A DNA stretch of 20,430 bases, taken from the NCBI GenBank assembly GCA_036268995.1, contig DATATB010000172.1, forward strand, positions 1-20,430. Reading direction: 5' to 3'. The DNA comes from DATATB01 sp036268995. GTDB lineage: Bacteria; Planctomycetota; Planctomycetia; Pirellulales; PNKZ01. The stretch's first letter is position 1. Each line of letters opens with the position of its first letter. The position numbers and the translations under genes are program-made. Below, piece by piece: positions 6,354 to 13,653 of this stretch. The notes beneath the pieces are model-generated. The model ran no database searches, was not told the DNA's origin, and saw nothing but the letters and a program-made list of their open reading frames with translations.

Positions 6354-7988
6354 ATGTCCAAAGAAATCAAAGTCGGCCTGGCGATTGTCGGGGCGTTGGG
6401 CGTGGCGCTGGTCTCCATGACCGCCATGCGCATGCGGGCCAAGCAGACTCCGGCCGCGGTCGAAGCTCAAGACGCCCAGCAAGCGCTGACGGCGCTGAAA
6501 GAAGAAAAAGCCCGCATGGGCGGCGAACCCGAGAAACCGGGGCTGTTCTCGCTGGGCGATGCCAACAACCCGGCAGCCGACCCGGCGCGTGATGGCGGCG
6601 GCGAGCGGCATCACGAGCGGCACGATCCCTTTGCCCGGGACACGAATCCTATGTCCTCGGATCCGGCAGCCGCCGCGTCGCCAATGGGCGGCCAAATCCC
6701 TGATGCCCCGTCGTCGATCGTGGGCGATCGCTATGGAGCGCCGGCCGCAGTCGTTGCGGAAGAGCGGCGCGAGGAGCGGAAAGAAGAGCGGAAGCTCGAG
6801 CGCGAAGCGGCCGCAGGCGATCCGGTAGCCGAGCAGAAATTGCTCGAACGCCAGGAAGTGCGCGCGGCCGATCCGTTCCAGCAGGGCGGGCAGGGGCCAT
6901 TGGCCGGGCAAGGATCAATGAACAACCCGATGGCTGCGAATCCTTCGGCCTTTGGTCAGCCGCCGCAGGCCACGTTGGCCGATGGCATTGCTCCGGCCGG
7001 CGATCAGCAGCCGCCCCTTTCGCCCTATGGATCACCGCCGCCTGGCGATCCCCTCACGCGCTCGGCCGGCGACGTGCGGCTGGATCCGAACCCCGATGGC
7101 GGCGATCCGGCGCGTCATCATCATCACGAAAAGCGCGACAGCGAAACGTTGCAAACTGCCGGCGAGACGCCGGTGCCTGGCGATCCGCGCTACGGCGACT
7201 ATCGCAACGGACAAAAGGCGAATCCGTACCAGGCCGCCGACGTGGCCCGCGAGCGCGCCGTGATGAAAGAGATGCGGCGCGACGAAGACCGTTATCGGCA
7301 ACAAACGAATCCGGCCGCCACTGCCGGCACGCCGCAATACGACATCTACGGCCGCGACATTCGCAGCGAGCGCGACGATCCGCAGCCGGGATCGGGTGGG
7401 CAGATCGTGCCGGATGCCAACGCCGCGCGGCTGACCGATGACCCGCTTGGCCGCCGCACGGACAACCTGGCCCCCGACGGCACCGACGCGGCGCCGCCGC
7501 CGGTCGACGGCAAGTATCGCGTGGCGCCGGGCGACAACTTCTGGACCATCTCGCAGAAGGCCTACGGCAACGGCTCGTATTTCAAGGCCCTCGAAGAACA
7601 CAACCGCGAGCGATTTCCGAATTCCGACAAGCTGCCGGTCGGGCAAGAAGTGCGCGTGCCGCCGGTGCGCGAGTTGGAAGAGCAATACCCGGACTTGTGC
7701 CCGCGGCCGCGCACGCCGGCCGGAGAGCGTGAACGCGGAGCGATGAACGTCAGCACCCGCGAAGACCGTGCGCGGACCTACAAGGTGCAAGACGGCGACA
7801 CGCTGTTCGACATTGCGCGCGACCAGTTGGGCAAGGCGTCCCGCTGGAACGAAATCTACGAATTGAACCGGGCGCAATTGGGCAACGATTTCAATTTTCT
7901 CGCGCCGGGCACGGAGCTGATTTTGCCCGACAATCGACAGTCGCGCGATCCGCTGACGACGCAAGCCCGTCAGCCGCAGACGCGCTAA
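6354..7988 (+). CDS. Single-pass membrane protein with two C-terminal LysM domains
   Basis: The 544-residue product has a short positive N-terminus and one membrane helix at about residues 7-26. A long Pro/Gly/Asp-rich, poorly conserved-looking region follows, with a highly charged Glu/Arg stretch (about 136-175) and a His cluster (RHHHHEKRD, about 253-261). Two LysM domains lie at about 388-437 (starts YRVAPGDNFWTIS) and 476-526 (starts YKVQDGDTLFDIA). LysM binds the N-acetylglucosamine of peptidoglycan, so the C-terminus should contact the wall from the periplasmic side. The ATG at 6354 is chosen because AAGGAGG lies 7 bases before it; an in-frame TTG at 6333 is less likely. Placement directly after rsmH suggests a cell-wall or division role, at the position of ftsL in many bacteria, but no FtsL similarity is visible. 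Confidence 0.85.
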   Translation: MSKEIKVGLAIVGALGVALVSMTAMRMRAKQTPAAVEAQDAQQALTALKEEKARMGGEPEKPGLFSLGDANNPAADPARDGGGERHHERHDPFARDTNPMSSDPAAAASPMGGQIPDAPSSIVGDRYGAPAAVVAEERREERKEERKLEREAAAGDPVAEQKLLERQEVRAADPFQQGGQGPLAGQGSMNNPMAANPSAFGQPPQATLADGIAPAGDQQPPLSPYGSPPPGDPLTRSAGDVRLDPNPDGGDPARHHHHEKRDSETLQTAGETPVPGDPRYGDYRNGQKANPYQAADVARERAVMKEMRRDEDRYRQQTNPAATAGTPQYDIYGRDIRSERDDPQPGSGGQIVPDANAARLTDDPLGRRTDNLAPDGTDAAPPPVDGKYRVAPGDNFWTISQKAYGNGSYFKALEEHNRERFPNSDKLPVGQEVRVPPVRELEEQYPDLCPRPRTPAGERERGAMNVSTREDRARTYKVQDGDTLFDIARDQLGKASRWNEIYELNRAQLGNDFNFLAPGTELILPDNRQSRDPLTTQARQPQTR

Positions 7989-8197
7989 GCCGCGCTGGTC
8001 GGCGATTGGAACCCCCCTCTGCGGACCGCACCCGCGTGCTTCTTACGCGAGCGGGCGGCAAGTTGCGCCTGTTTGGGTACGCAACCTGCTCAGAGCCTGG
8101 AAACGGTCTGCCATCGGCGGTGCCCCGGCTTGTCTTGCGCTGCCCGGTCGAGCATTGAAATCCGCTCCCATTTTTTTTTCGTGAGGAGATAGGTTGT

Positions 8198-9640
8198 ATG
8201 AAATATTCAATATTCCGCCCGATGCAAATTGGTGCCGTTTCGGTACTGACCTTGATACTGACTAGCGGGCTGGTAATCGCGCAAGGCGGCGGTGGTGGTG
8301 GCGGAGGAGGTGGAGCTGGTGGCGGCGCTGGCGGCGGCGGCGCCGCGGCCGGTGGCGGAGCGGGCATGGGTGGCGGAGGAATGGGAGGCGCTGGCATGGG
8401 AGGCGCCGGAATGGGAGGCGCCGGAATGAGCGGCGGCGCCGCGCGGGGAGGCGCCGGTGCCGGGGGAGCCGGGATCGGCGGTACAGGCTTGGGTGGCGCC
8501 TCGAGCGGCGGCGCCTGGACGAATTCGAATTACGGCGGCGGTTCTGCCGGCGGATTTGGTGCCAGCACTTCTGGCCTGGGCGGCACCGGCGGCACGAGCC
8601 CCACGGGCACGGCCGGCAGCTATCGCGGCAGCCCCGGATCGTCGGCCGGTAATTTCGGCTCGAGCACGAACACGAATCTCAGCGCTGGTGGCGGCGCCTA
8701 TGGCGCCGGCGGCAGTTCGGCTGGAATGGGAACCACCAGCAGCGGCTCGACCACCAACGGCTTTGGCGGCTCGGGCGGTTTCGGGGCAACCGGCGGGGCG
8801 GGTGCCAATGGCGGCAACACCAGCGGATATGGCACCAACAACGCCATCGGAAACAGCGGCGCTGGCTTTGGCACGTCGGGGCTGGGCAATACCGGCGGCT
8901 ACGGCTCGACCTCGGGTTTTCAGGGCACCGGCGGATACAACGCCACCAGCGGCGCTGGTCAATTTGGATCGAACACAGGCTTGGCCAACGAAAGCGCCTC
9001 CGGCGGCGGCAATTCCGGCGTCAACACATTGAGCGGTCAGAACTCGACCTCCGGTTCCACGAGCGGATCTTTTGGCAACAACGGCGCGCAGGGCACCGGT
9101 GCAGCCTACGGCAATCCGAATCAACGCAATTATTCGAGCCAAGGAACCGGCCTGCAGCCCGGCGGCAGCGGCCAATTTGGGTACGGTAATACGGGGTCCA
9201 GCTATCCGGGCGTTCAGAGCTCCGGCGGGAATTTCGCCACTGGCAATAACGGCCTGTCGGCGGGCTTCGGAGCTTCCAATACGGGCGCCAATAGCGGCAG
9301 CCGCGACACCGGTGCCGGGTATCCAAACCAGCCGGGTAATTCCCAAAACTTCGGGACCGCCGGCAACTACGGCACTCAAAGCGGCGCCGCCTACGGCAAC
9401 AACTTCAACTCTGGCAACGCTAATCGCAGCTACGGCGGCGGCAGTCAGTATGGGCTGGGAACGTTGCAACCCTACCCGCAGTCGAGCACCAGCGGCAGCA
9501 TAAATAGCCAACCTGGCTTTGGCTCGCCCGCGAATGTGCCGCAATTTCAGACCGGCAACCGTGGCAGCTACAACGGCGGCTATAGCAATGGCTACCAAGG
9601 CTCGACGTACTCCGGATCTTCTGCCGGCAGCGGGAGCTGA
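8198..9640 (+). CDS. Large secreted glycine-rich low-complexity protein
   Basis: I do not recognise a family. The 480-residue product starts with a clear signal peptide (hydrophobic core about residues 10-25, likely cleavage after VIA or VIAQ). It then becomes almost pure low complexity: first a poly-Gly and Gly-Ala-Met block with GMGGA repeats, then Gly/Ser/Thr/Asn-rich sequence with scattered Tyr and Phe and essentially no Cys. Such composition suggests an extracellular, disordered or fibrous structural protein, but a function cannot be assigned. GAGGAG at 8183-8188 lies 9 bases before the ATG, and a run of nine T at 8171-8179 lies just upstream of it. The gene ends shortly before a strong intrinsic terminator, so it is probably a separate transcript. 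The long open antisense frame is a by-product of the GC-rich repeats. Confidence 0.8.
   Translation: MKYSIFRPMQIGAVSVLTLILTSGLVIAQGGGGGGGGGGAGGGAGGGGAAAGGGAGMGGGGMGGAGMGGAGMGGAGMSGGAARGGAGAGGAGIGGTGLGGASSGGAWTNSNYGGGSAGGFGASTSGLGGTGGTSPTGTAGSYRGSPGSSAGNFGSSTNTNLSAGGGAYGAGGSSAGMGTTSSGSTTNGFGGSGGFGATGGAGANGGNTSGYGTNNAIGNSGAGFGTSGLGNTGGYGSTSGFQGTGGYNATSGAGQFGSNTGLANESASGGGNSGVNTLSGQNSTSGSTSGSFGNNGAQGTGAAYGNPNQRNYSSQGTGLQPGGSGQFGYGNTGSSYPGVQSSGGNFATGNNGLSAGFGASNTGANSGSRDTGAGYPNQPGNSQNFGTAGNYGTQSGAAYGNNFNSGNANRSYGGGSQYGLGTLQPYPQSSTSGSINSQPGFGSPANVPQFQTGNRGSYNGGYSNGYQGSTYSGSSAGSGS
8366..8425 (+). repeat. 15-bp tandem repeat (four units) within the Gly-rich gene
   Basis: Units of 15 bases start at 8366, 8381, 8396 and 8411, each close to ATGGGAGGCGCCGGA and coding for MGG(A/G)G. 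Units three and four are identical. As a multiple of three it can expand or contract without breaking the frame. Confidence 0.85.
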
Positions 9641-9691
9641 CGCGAGGCCCAATCACAAGATAGGTGGACTCGGATAAATAGCGACTGCTAG

Positions 9692-9727
9692 CGGCGGCAA
9701 GTTATGAAACTTGCCGCCGTTTTTTTT
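9692..9727 (+). terminator. Strong intrinsic terminator after the Gly-rich gene
   Basis: CGGCGGCAAGTT at 9692-9703 pairs perfectly with 9708-9719 (12 bp, loop ATGA), followed by eight T at 9720-9727. It lies 52 bases past the stop codon. Confidence 0.95.
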
Positions 9728-10009
9728 CGGCGTCCGTGTTCCGACGTATGTCCGGTGAGTCGCGTGAGATGCGGCCCGGGGCGACTTTGTGAGGCCACCG
9801 TTTGGCCGCGATTTGACCAGTGCTAGCGGCTTGTCTTCGTGTAACTCGATCCCCAAACTTGGAAAACCCTGGAGGCATTTGCTGGTGCACGAGCTCGGCC
9901 AGCCATCGCCATTCGGGGATCGACGGAGCGTATTGCCGCGCTGCGGAACAAGTGGTCTGCCGCGGCAGGTTTGGGGCTTTTGATTTTTTTTGACGGAGGA
10001 CACGCCACG

Positions 10010-10300
10010 ATGAGACGGATGCTAATTCTTGCCGTAATGTTGATCGCTGGTCTGGCGATGCTGGCCGAAACGGCCTCGGCGCGATGCCATCATCGCCGCC
10101 GGAGCAATTCCTGCTACTCAGGCTGCGGCTACAACACCGGCTGCAATACGGGCGGCTGTTCCAGCGGCGGCAATATGGGCGGCTGCTACAACGGCGGTTG
10201 TGCGACCGGCTGCAATCCTGGCCGGCCGGCAGCGCCGATGGGCGCACCTGCCGCGCCGACGTATGCCCCGCCGGCTCCCGCGCCGGCTGCCGGCAGCTAA
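10010..10300 (+). CDS. Small secreted Cys/Gly-rich protein
   Basis: I do not recognise a family. The product is 96 residues. A signal peptide (MRRMLILAVMLIAGLAML, likely cleaved after ASA at about residue 24) leads into a mature part with a basic patch (CHHRRR), then eight cysteines at 26, 35, 39, 45, 50, 59, 64 and 68 among Gly and Asn. A Pro/Ala-rich tail closes the protein. The even cysteine number and export suggest disulphide cross-links or metal binding. The ATG at 10010 is supported by CGGAGGA at 9994-10000, 9 bases upstream; the frame is open to 9971 but without a signal-like sequence. Eight T at 9984-9991 lie just before that site, mirroring the Gly-rich gene upstream. It is flanked by two strong terminators, so it is a single-gene unit. 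Confidence 0.8.
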   Translation: MRRMLILAVMLIAGLAMLAETASARCHHRRRSNSCYSGCGYNTGCNTGGCSSGGNMGGCYNGGCATGCNPGRPAAPMGAPAAPTYAPPAPAPAAGS

Positions 10301-10333
10301 GGGCAGCCAGCAAGTGCGGCCCGCAAGTTTAAA

Positions 10334-10375
10334 GGCCGCCGCCGCGCGTCAACCGCGCGGTGGGCGGCCTTTTTT
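10334..10375 (+). terminator. Intrinsic terminator after the Cys-rich gene
   Basis: The outer stem GGCCGCC (10334-10340) pairs with 10363-10369. The inner stem CCGCGCG (10342-10348) pairs with 10354-10360 around TCAAC. Six T follow at 10370-10375. It lies 33 bases after the stop codon. Confidence 0.93.
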
Positions 10376-10562
10376 CGTCGATTGAGTCAAGGCCTGCCAG
10401 ACGCGGCTGGAGGCCGAAAACGCAGGCATGAACTGATCTTGGCGCAAGTCCGCGGTCGGCCTATTTTTCCGGCCGCGCGCTGCCGTTTTGTCTTGGCTAT
10501 TTCTGCCTCGACGAGCGGTTGCGCTTCCAGCGCGTTGCGGACCCCGAGAAACAGGCTGCTTC

Positions 10563-11219
10563 ATGACTGCCGTTGCCAGCACCACAAACCCGCCCGGCGT
10601 CAAACGGTGGTACGCGAAGCGGTGGGGTTTCCGGGCGCGGGGCACTGCCGGCACGGTGATCATGCTCGGCTTTGGCATGCTCGCCTTGTTCTCGCCGCCG
10701 CTGGTGAGCGAAGGCTCGTGGTCGGCCGTGGCGTGGGATGCGTGCGGCTGGCTGGCGTTTATGGCCGGCGCCGTGCTGCGCTTCTGGTCGACGCTCTACA
10801 TCGGCGGCCGCAAAACCCATGCGCTGGTTTGCGAGGGGCCGTATTCGGTCTGCCGCAATCCGCTCTATCTGGGCACGTTTCTGCTGTGGCTTGCGGTGGC
10901 GATTTTTTTCAAAAGCTTCAGCCTGCTGGCGGGCGTGGCGGCGGGCATCTTGTTCTATGCCTTGATCACCGTGCCGCACGAAGAGCACGTTCTGCGGCAG
11001 AGTTTGGGCGAGGCCTATGCCGAGTATTGCCGGCGCGTGCCGCGCTTCTGGCCGCGGCTGTCGCAGTTTCGCACGCCGGCCGTGTTGCAAGTCAACGTCT
11101 CCGGCTTGCTGACCGAATGCCGTCGCGCATCGCGCTGGATTTGGCTGCCTGTGGTGGCTCTCGTGTTGGCGCATTTGCGCGGCGGCGCGCATTGGCCGCA
11201 TTGGTTCAATCTGCCCTGA
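10563..11219 (+). CDS. Isoprenylcysteine/phospholipid methyltransferase-family membrane protein, copy 1
   Basis: This 218-residue polytopic membrane protein belongs to the isoprenylcysteine carboxyl methyltransferase (ICMT)/PEMT-like superfamily of small integral SAM-dependent methyltransferases. Several hydrophobic helices (about 30-45, 57-75, 103-117, 119-137) are followed by the family's C-terminal pattern. That pattern is EGPYSVCRNPLYLGTFL at 91-107, then HEEHVLRQSLGEAYAEYCRR and VPRFWPRL, resembling the RHPxYxG and EExxLxxxFGxxYxxYxxxVPRxxP signatures. The substrate is unknown: bacterial members act on various lipids or small molecules. The ATG at 10563 has only a weak CAGG upstream; the frame is open back to 10488. 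It is followed 68 bases later by a close paralogue on the same strand, probably in one transcript. Confidence 0.85.
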   Translation: MTAVASTTNPPGVKRWYAKRWGFRARGTAGTVIMLGFGMLALFSPPLVSEGSWSAVAWDACGWLAFMAGAVLRFWSTLYIGGRKTHALVCEGPYSVCRNPLYLGTFLLWLAVAIFFKSFSLLAGVAAGILFYALITVPHEEHVLRQSLGEAYAEYCRRVPRFWPRLSQFRTPAVLQVNVSGLLTECRRASRWIWLPVVALVLAHLRGGAHWPHWFNLP

Positions 11220-11287
11220 GATGCCTTTGGCGGTTCGCCTGCGTTTCTTAGATCGCTGCTCCCTTTCCTCGTCGCGCGCTCGTTCCG

Positions 11288-12034
11288 ATGCACTGCACCA
11301 CTGCCGAATGCGACCGCCCGACAACCGCTTCGGCCCAGGTCGAACTCCGGCCCGCGCCGATCGAGCCGGTTGACTCTGTCGAGGCGTGGCGGGATCTGGG
11401 AGCCATGCAGGCCGGGCAGCCGCCCGTGCGCAAGCGCTGGCTCGAGCGCCAGCGAGCGCGCATCGGCATGGCGGTGCTCGTCCCGCTGGTCGCGCTGTCG
11501 GCCGTTTCCGAGCCGCCGCTGGCCGCCGACTCGTGGACCGGAGTCGCGTTGCGGATCCTGGCCTGCCTGCTGTTCGTTGCCGGCGCGGCATGCCGGTTCT
11601 GGGCCATGCTCTATATCGGCGGCCGCAAGGGAAGCGTGGTTGTCAGCCAGGGCCCTTACTCGCTGGTGCGCAATCCGCTGTACTGGGGGACGTTTCTGAT
11701 GGCGCTGTCGCTCGTCGCGCCGCTTGGAAATTTCACGTTGATCGTCGGCTGCCTGGCGATCGCGAGCATCTACGCGTGCGTCACGGTGCCGTCGGAGGAG
11801 CGACGCCTGGCATCCAAGCACGGCGACGCGTATCGCGACTATTGCCGCCGGGTGCCGCGATTCTGGCCGAAGCTCTCCAGCTTTTCGACCAGCGAATCGA
11901 TCGCGGTCGACGTCGGCTGCCTGGCGATCGAAGCCCGCCGCGCACTGGTCTGGATGTGGATTCCGGTCGCGGGCCAAGTGCTCGCCACCCTGCGGCTGCA
12001 AAGCTGGTGGCCGCATCTACTGTGGCTGCCGTAG
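11288..12034 (+). CDS. Isoprenylcysteine/phospholipid methyltransferase-family membrane protein, copy 2
   Basis: This is a paralogue of the preceding gene. It shares the blocks RFW..LYIGGRK, GPYS..RNPLY.GTFL (about residues 122-137) and YCRRVPRFWP.LS.F (about 185-199). The predicted topology is the same: several membrane helices and the C-terminal SAM-binding pattern of the ICMT/PEMT-like superfamily. From the ATG at 11288 it has 248 residues, with about 40 extra N-terminal residues that look polar and unconserved. An in-frame ATG at 11405 with GGGAG close upstream would give 209 residues, nearer to copy 1, so the start is uncertain. Tandem duplication followed by divergence is the simple explanation. 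It converges with the hydrolase gene downstream. The substrate is unknown. Confidence 0.82.
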   Translation: MHCTTAECDRPTTASAQVELRPAPIEPVDSVEAWRDLGAMQAGQPPVRKRWLERQRARIGMAVLVPLVALSAVSEPPLAADSWTGVALRILACLLFVAGAACRFWAMLYIGGRKGSVVVSQGPYSLVRNPLYWGTFLMALSLVAPLGNFTLIVGCLAIASIYACVTVPSEERRLASKHGDAYRDYCRRVPRFWPKLSSFSTSESIAVDVGCLAIEARRALVWMWIPVAGQVLATLRLQSWWPHLLWLP

Positions 12035-12043
12035 CAAACCCTT

Positions 12044-12058
12044 CTCTCGTTGGGAGAG
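12044..12058. repeat. Short hairpin in convergent spacer
   Basis: CTCTC at 12044-12048 pairs with GAGAG at 12054-12058. The surrounding CTCTCGTTGGGAGAGGC looks like a decayed copy of a very common dispersed intergenic element of the form CTCTCCC...GGGAGAGG; that resemblance is from general familiarity and not checked. It occupies most of the 44-base gap between the convergent genes and may serve as a weak bidirectional transcript end. Confidence 0.4.
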
Positions 12059-12078
12059 GCCGGATGAGGGGCCGAACG

Positions 12079-12774
12079 TCAGCGAGAATCGAGCTCTTCG
12101 AACGGGTGCAAGCCGAGGCGATGTTCCTGTAGATGTTCCTGGAACCAGGCCGCCGATTCGCGCGAGACTTCCTCGAGCGAGCCGGGCTCTTCGAATAGAT
12201 GGCCAGCGCCGGGAATCACCGATAGCCGAACCTCGGTGGCGGGTCGGAAGCTTTCCAGGGCATGCCGATTGAGTTCGAGGACGTCTTCGTCGGCGCTGCC
12301 GACAATCAGCAGCGTCGGTGCCTGGACGTGCCGTAGCGACGAACTGGCCAAATCAGGCCGCCCGCCGCGCGAGACCACCGCCCCCACGCGACGCGCGCGA
12401 TTGGCCGCCGCAATCAAGGACGCAGCCGCGCCGGTGCTGGCTCCGTACAACCCCAGCGGCAATTCGGACGCCGGCCCGAGAGTCGCCAGCCAGTCGATGA
12501 TCTTTCCCAACCGGCGGCCCAGCATCGGCACGTCGAAGCGATATTGACGCGTCTGCCGATCGAGCGCGTCTTCGGCCATCGTGAGCAGATCGACCAGAAA
12601 CGTCGCCAGGCCGGCCGATTGCAAAAATTCCGCAACTTCCACGTTGCGCGGACTATGCCGGCTGCTGCCGCTGCCGTGTGCAAACAGCACCAGACCGGTC
12701 GCCCCGGCGGGCACACGCAGATCACCTTCCAATTGCGAATCATCCACCTGCAACTTGTAAGTTCGCTCACTCAT
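12079..12774 (-). CDS. Dienelactone-hydrolase-like alpha/beta hydrolase
   Basis: This 231-residue cytoplasmic alpha/beta hydrolase has a visible catalytic triad. The nucleophile is S113 in YGASTGA (110-116). The acid is D162 or D164 in VGSADED, and the histidine is H192 in GAGHLFEE. The oxyanion region HGSGSSRHSPRN (33-44) is typical of the dienelactone-hydrolase-like subgroup that accompanies phosphoribosyltransferases. The substrate is not known for this subgroup. The ATG at 12772-12774 is chosen because GAGGAGG lies 6 bases upstream; the frame is open a further 42 bases. It follows the phosphoribosyltransferase gene by 38 bases on the same strand, so the two form an operon. Pairing or fusion of these two families is seen elsewhere, which supports a joint but undefined role. 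Confidence 0.88.
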   Translation of the reverse strand: MSERTYKLQVDDSQLEGDLRVPAGATGLVLFAHGSGSSRHSPRNVEVAEFLQSAGLATFLVDLLTMAEDALDRQTRQYRFDVPMLGRRLGKIIDWLATLGPASELPLGLYGASTGAAASLIAAANRARRVGAVVSRGGRPDLASSSLRHVQAPTLLIVGSADEDVLELNRHALESFRPATEVRLSVIPGAGHLFEEPGSLEEVSRESAAWFQEHLQEHRLGLHPFEELDSR

Positions 12775-12812
12775 GGTTGCCCTCCTCAAAAGTTTCGTGG
12801 CGGCATGAAATC

Positions 12813-13460
12813 TCAAGCTGGCGTGCCGGCGTGCAGCAATTCGCGAATCTCCTCATCGGTTGTCTGCGTAAAGTCCTCATACCACATTCCCACCGCGTAA
12901 AACGCTTCAGGCACCAGCGGACAGGCCACTTCGACGCCCTCGCGGCGAAACTGTTCGCACGTGTCGGCTGCACCCACCGGCACGGCCACGATCAAGCGTG
13001 CCGGGTTCTCTTGCCGCACCGCGCGGACGGCTGCCCGCATGGTCGAGCCGGTCGCCAGCCCGTCGTCCACGAGGATCGCTACTCGGCCCGCAGCCGAAAG
13101 CGGCGGCCGGCCCTCGCGATACGTGGCTTCGCGGCGGGCCAGCTCCTGCTGTTCGCGCTTCACCGCGGCCTCGATCGCCTGCTCCGAAATCTCCAATCGC
13201 TCGATCACCTGTTGATTGAGCACCAGGACGTTGGCGCCGGCAATCGCGCCCATCGCCAGTTCTTCGTGGCCGGGCACGCCGAGCTTGCGCACAACGCACA
13301 CATCCAGCGGCGCGTGCAGTGCCCGCGCCACTTCGTAGCCCACCGGGACTCCCCCGCGCGGCAGTGCAAAGACCGCCGCATCTTCGAGCCCGGCATAGCC
13401 CTCCAAATGCCGGGCGAGCTGCCGGCCAGCTTCGTAGCGATCGCGGTAGCGCTTGCTCAT
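12813..13460 (-). CDS. Phosphoribosyltransferase-domain protein
   Basis: This 215-residue type I phosphoribosyltransferase has the PRPP-binding loop VDDGLATGST at 131-140. Its N-terminal part has FALPRGGVPVGYEVA (31-45), VRKLGVPGHEELAMGA (57-72), and a helical, charged segment at about 85-115. This architecture matches the stand-alone phosphoribosyltransferases of unknown substrate that travel with dienelactone-hydrolase-like proteins; it is not a clear match to the named nucleobase enzymes. The ATG at 13458-13460 is where family similarity begins (MSKRYRDRYEAGRQLA); the frame upstream to 13724 is a shadow of the ku gene side. Only a weak AGG precedes it. It is the first gene of the leftward operon and diverges from the NHEJ cassette across 193 bases. 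Confidence 0.88.
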   Translation of the reverse strand: MSKRYRDRYEAGRQLARHLEGYAGLEDAAVFALPRGGVPVGYEVARALHAPLDVCVVRKLGVPGHEELAMGAIAGANVLVLNQQVIERLEISEQAIEAAVKREQQELARREATYREGRPPLSAAGRVAILVDDGLATGSTMRAAVRAVRQENPARLIVAVPVGAADTCEQFRREGVEVACPLVPEAFYAVGMWYEDFTQTTDEEIRELLHAGTPA

Positions 13461-13588
13461 GCTAGAACCTGCCCGCAAAGACGGTGCCGGCCCGCTGCTG
13501 GTCGGCCTGCGGCCAGGCTGAGCCGTCGATGCACTCGCCGGACACATTTTATCGTCGTCCCACCCATTATCACCGGCCGTGCGAGCGG

Positions 13589-13604
13589 TGGCACCCCCTT
13601 TGCT
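13589..13604 (+). promoter_or_regulatory. Candidate sigma-54 (-24/-12) promoter upstream of the first ku
   Basis: TGGCAC at 13589-13594, then five bases, then TTGC at 13600-13603 match the sigma-54 core consensus exactly, with 10 bases between the invariant GG and GC. It points toward ku, whose ATG is 51 bases after the -12 C. A second TGGCAC at 13613-13618 lacks the -12 half. An upstream GCCTG-CGGC-CAGGC dyad at 13505-13518 could be an activator site. No experimental support is available. Confidence 0.45.
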
Positions 13605-13653
13605 AGCAATGCTGGCACTCAATGAGCCAAGACTTCTTCCGTGAAAGAACACC

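Noticed and set aside
7032..7964. 310-codon minus-strand frame opposite the LysM gene
   Set aside because: Antisense shadow; the plus strand carries the LysM motifs and a good ribosome binding site.
8366..8425. Short tandem repeats as a possible CRISPR array
   Set aside because: The 15-bp units are direct, without spacers, and lie inside a Gly-rich coding sequence.
8207..9652. 481-codon minus-strand frame opposite the Gly-rich gene
   Set aside because: An artefact of GGC/GCC-rich repeats that remove stop codons on the other strand; it has no ribosome binding site, and the plus strand has a signal peptide and terminator.
9728..9990. Possible small gene between the Gly-rich and Cys-rich genes
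   Set aside because: The short frames lack a ribosome binding site and show no signal peptide or family features; the stretch follows a terminator and looks like leader or promoter DNA.
10497..12016. Long minus-strand frames opposite the two methyltransferase genes
   Set aside because: Both are antisense to clear membrane methyltransferase genes and their translations are Arg/Gln-rich shadows without motifs.
12678..13625. 315-codon plus-strand frame opposite the phosphoribosyltransferase
   Set aside because: Antisense shadow; the minus strand carries the PRPP loop.
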